A DNA stretch of 7,597 nucleotides from Rhodospirillaceae bacterium (GTDB taxonomy: Bacteria > Pseudomonadota > Alphaproteobacteria > Rhodospirillales > Magnetovibrionaceae): the NCBI GenBank assembly GCA_002732845.1, contig NVSZ01000059.1, positions 3,458 to 11,054 of the forward strand, given 5' to 3'. The notes under the pieces were generated by a model that was given only the letters and a program-made list of their open reading frames with translations, had not been told where the DNA came from and ran no database searches. Position 1 is the first letter of the stretch, and every line of letters starts with the position of its first letter. Made by a program: the position numbers and the translations under genes. Of this stretch, positions 7,201 to 7,597 are shown one piece after another.

Positions 7201-7597
7201 CCTGAAGGTTGCTGCCCCGACGCCCTATGCCTACAACCTGTCCATCGGCACCCGAAAGGACTGGCCGCAACTGACCCCGCTTCTTGACAGGGCGCTAGCC
7301 TCGATTACGGAAGCAGAACGTAACAAAATATACAACAAGTGGATTTCCACACGGTTCGAACACGCGGTCGATTATACGTTGATCTGGAAAGTGGTCGGCG
7401 GCGGTGTGGTCATCATCTTACTGGTCGTCATTTGGAACCGCAAAATGGGTCGGGAAATAGATCAGCGCAAAAAAGCCCAGGCAGAGCTTACCGTCGCTCA
7501 CGACGAACTTGGCGATGCCATGTACCATATTGAGGGTAGTATCACGTACGCCAGTCGTATCCAGCGTTCGATTTTACCGGATGACGACATTATATCC
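4253..7597 (+). CDS. Four-SBP-domain membrane sensor with SpoIIE-type phosphatase start (3' end outside window)
   Basis: 1115 codons open to the right edge. Residue numbers count from the ATG at 4253. A signal peptide lies at about 33-58 (hydrophobic TILTFTLAFLATWLA, likely cleavage at PLA/EN after 58). Four tandem periplasmic SBP_bac_3 domains follow: 66-311, 312-555, 556-800 and 801-1037. Each starts with an LTxxExxWLxxH-like linker and ends KW (W296, W540, W786, W1030). Domains 1 and 3 carry the intact GVDPxYPPFEF entry motif (D85, D575). A membrane segment spans 1043-1061, then comes a charged coiled coil (REIDQRKKAQAEL) and YASRIQRSILPDDD at 1099-1112, the usual beginning of a SpoIIE/PP2C phosphatase domain. 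Likely role: sensing amino-acid-like or other small solutes outside and dephosphorylating a serine/threonine target inside. An in-frame TGA at 4235 bounds the frame. The true start may be later (see findings). Transcribed away from the kinase operon. Confidence 0.9.
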   Translation, partial: MVASNSYGELIQYLNQLGLHCSWAFAVGEVDIIFRSTILTFTLAFLATWLASPVAPLAENAVDISLTEAERVWLDEHKTIRVGVDPAYPPFEFIDNNGEYRGMAADYIDLIKIQLGIEMEVVPGLTWPQVDEKLRKGEIDVSPALTDTPTRRGYLNFTQPYISFPTAIVTRTDRTPAESLESFAGKKLALVKGYYYVDQIVRDYPEIEPLFVETPLEAIKAVSFGKADGLIENLATVSHLIAEHNIPNLRLDAEADIQSKGLAIGVRLDWPIFADILNKALKNITQNEHRAIRDKWITIATKDQSSVPKVALTEQEKVWLKKHPNIVLGGGVFPPLDGVDAQGNVEGIGPDYATLLGEMLGIKFEFVSGNWAKMQERAKIREVDGLRLLAKNPEREAYLAFTEPYMNFTNAIFTRKDSPTYKSLADLKGKTVSTLNNSQAHKWLKTNHPDIILAPQSSLVEALDTMLTGKADAQVGATVAISYIAQNNLMTNFRMNATIPEMTRGFHIGIRKDWPELTAMLDRAISQIPRETHFEIKRKWAPLAAKEEKLRVKVKLTELEQSWLDEHQTIRLGVDPSYPPFEFIGDGGDYQGMSSDYITLIAERLGVTMVVTPSLSWSQVLEGAKSKQIDLLPAAANTEERQAYLQFTKPYIALPIIIMTRKDHSSVSGLEDFAGKTLTMVKDYYYVEEILRNYPDIKVHSVDTPEEGLEAVSVGKTDGMVINLGVGTYLTQKNNLLNLRVAADAGLKIGNLSMGVRKDWPQLVPILNKALDSITQEDLQKIRNKWISVDSEAALQVKVKLSDEERDWLDAHSPFRLGTDPDWSPIDFIGKDGSYQGITSDYIRLLGERLDVKIELIGKSSWTDSIDKMKANEIDILSSVATTPERQEFINFTQPFIKFPVIIMTRDDAPFIGDIEDLSGRTIAVVKEDLAHIKLRDNHPEIDLLIVDSTRDGLATVSSGKVFAFVGNLVTLSFAMKKEGITNLKVAAPTPYAYNLSIGTRKDWPQLTPLLDRALASITEAERNKIYNKWISTRFEHAVDYTLIWKVVGGGVVIILLVVIWNRKMGREIDQRKKAQAELTVAHDELGDAMYHIEGSITYASRIQRSILPDDDIIS
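4334..4340 (+). promoter_or_regulatory. Perfect Shine-Dalgarno before a possible ATT/ATC start
   Basis: GGGGAGG sits 5 nt before ATC (4346) and 8 nt before ATT (4349) in the reading frame of the sensor gene, immediately ahead of the hydrophobic signal peptide. No ATG, GTG or TTG occurs at a usable distance. By contrast the ATG at 4253 has only a weak GCGGA nearby (4244-4248). Confidence 0.45.
4424..4429 (+). other. Predicted signal peptidase cleavage site
   Basis: The hydrophobic stretch encoded by about 4349-4426 ends in a V-A-P-L-A sequence followed by E-N, an AxA-like small-residue site for signal peptidase I between residues 58 and 59. It directs the four binding domains to the periplasm. 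There is no cysteine at the site, so it is not a lipoprotein. Confidence 0.55.
4448..5185 (+). repeat. SBP_bac_3 domain unit 1 of the sensor
   Basis: First of four tandem coding repeats (246 residues). Intact ligand motif GVDPAYPPFEF (84-93), the arginine segment TDTPTRRGYLNFTQPY expected to hold a ligand carboxylate, and the lobe-2 motif LVKGYYYVDQI. It ends ALKNITQNEHRAIRDKWI. Closest to unit 3 in protein and DNA. Confidence 0.88.
5186..5917 (+). repeat. SBP_bac_3 domain unit 2, diverged
   Basis: Second repeat (244 residues). The entry motif is altered to GGGVFPPLDGVD (around 330-339), losing the D-x-x-Y and P-F-E residues, and the lobe-2 motif is TVSTLNNSQAHKWL in place of VKxYYYV. The arginine segment (NPEREAYLAFTEPY) is kept. 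The fold is intact, but ligand specificity is probably changed or lost. Its end (LDRAI) resembles unit 4. Confidence 0.85.
5918..6652 (+). repeat. SBP_bac_3 domain unit 3
   Basis: Third repeat (245 residues). It carries LGVDPSYPPFEF at 573-583, the arginine segment NTEERQAYLQFTKPY, and the lobe-2 motif MVKDYYYVEEI. It ends LNKALDSITQ...IRNKWI. It shares with unit 1 the WLDEHxTIR start, the GVDPxYPPFEF motif and LNKAL end, including long near-identical DNA stretches. Confidence 0.88.
6653..7363 (+). repeat. SBP_bac_3 domain unit 4, membrane-proximal
   Basis: Fourth repeat, directly before the membrane segment. The entry motif is changed to GTDPDWSPIDF (819-828), the arginine segment is TTPERQEFINFTQPF, and the aromatic lobe-2 motif is replaced by VVKEDLAHIKL. 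It ends LDRALASITEAERNKIYNKWI. As the domain next to the membrane it is the one most likely to transmit movement to the cytoplasm. Confidence 0.87.

Noticed and set aside
6884..7270. 128-codon minus-strand frame
   Set aside because: Shadow of SBP unit 4.
4448..7363. ABC transporter solute-binding genes fused by assembly error
   Set aside because: All four units are in one uninterrupted frame with regular linkers and spacing, followed by a membrane segment, as in known multi-flytrap sensors.

Overview
The window looks like chromosomal DNA from an alphaproteobacterium, possibly a motile, environmentally sensing member of the Rhodospirillales. This is inferred from protein style, roughly balanced base composition and the density of large multidomain sensors. 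There is no rRNA or housekeeping marker, so the taxonomy is weak. There are no tRNA or rRNA genes, CRISPR array, transposase or complete insertion sequence.

Left part (1-3625, minus strand): a two-gene signalling operon. The first gene is an 890-residue membrane histidine kinase with two membrane segments around a large periplasmic double-Cache-type region, then PAS, a GAF-like domain, DHp and HATPase. The second is a response regulator with an N-terminal REC domain and a C-terminal HDOD domain; it runs off the left edge. The genes overlap by 4 bases (ATGA), so they are very likely translated together and form a cognate pair.

Middle part (3626-4252): about 630 bases without a convincing large gene. 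It holds A-tracts upstream of the kinase, a possible 66-codon minus-strand gene, a clear rho-independent terminator reading on the minus strand (3952-3983), and a pair of similar short inverted repeats at 4180-4249. The terminator implies a short leftward transcript that starts somewhere in 3990-4250 and has no obvious protein.

Right part (4253-7597, plus strand, open at the right edge): one very large sensor gene, transcribed divergently from the kinase. It encodes a signal peptide, four tandem periplasmic substrate-binding (SBP_bac_3, Venus-flytrap) domains of almost constant length (244-246 residues), one membrane segment, a short coiled coil, and the first residues of what looks like a SpoIIE-type PP2C phosphatase domain (ASRIQRSILP motif). 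The predicted protein would bind small solutes outside the membrane and control a serine/threonine phosphatase inside. Its start is ambiguous: the only upstream ATG lies 96 bases before a perfect Shine-Dalgarno sequence, and that sequence points to ATC/ATT codons right at the signal peptide.

Together the window is a sensory island: a His-Asp phosphorelay ending in an HDOD effector, back to back with a multi-ligand sensor phosphatase.
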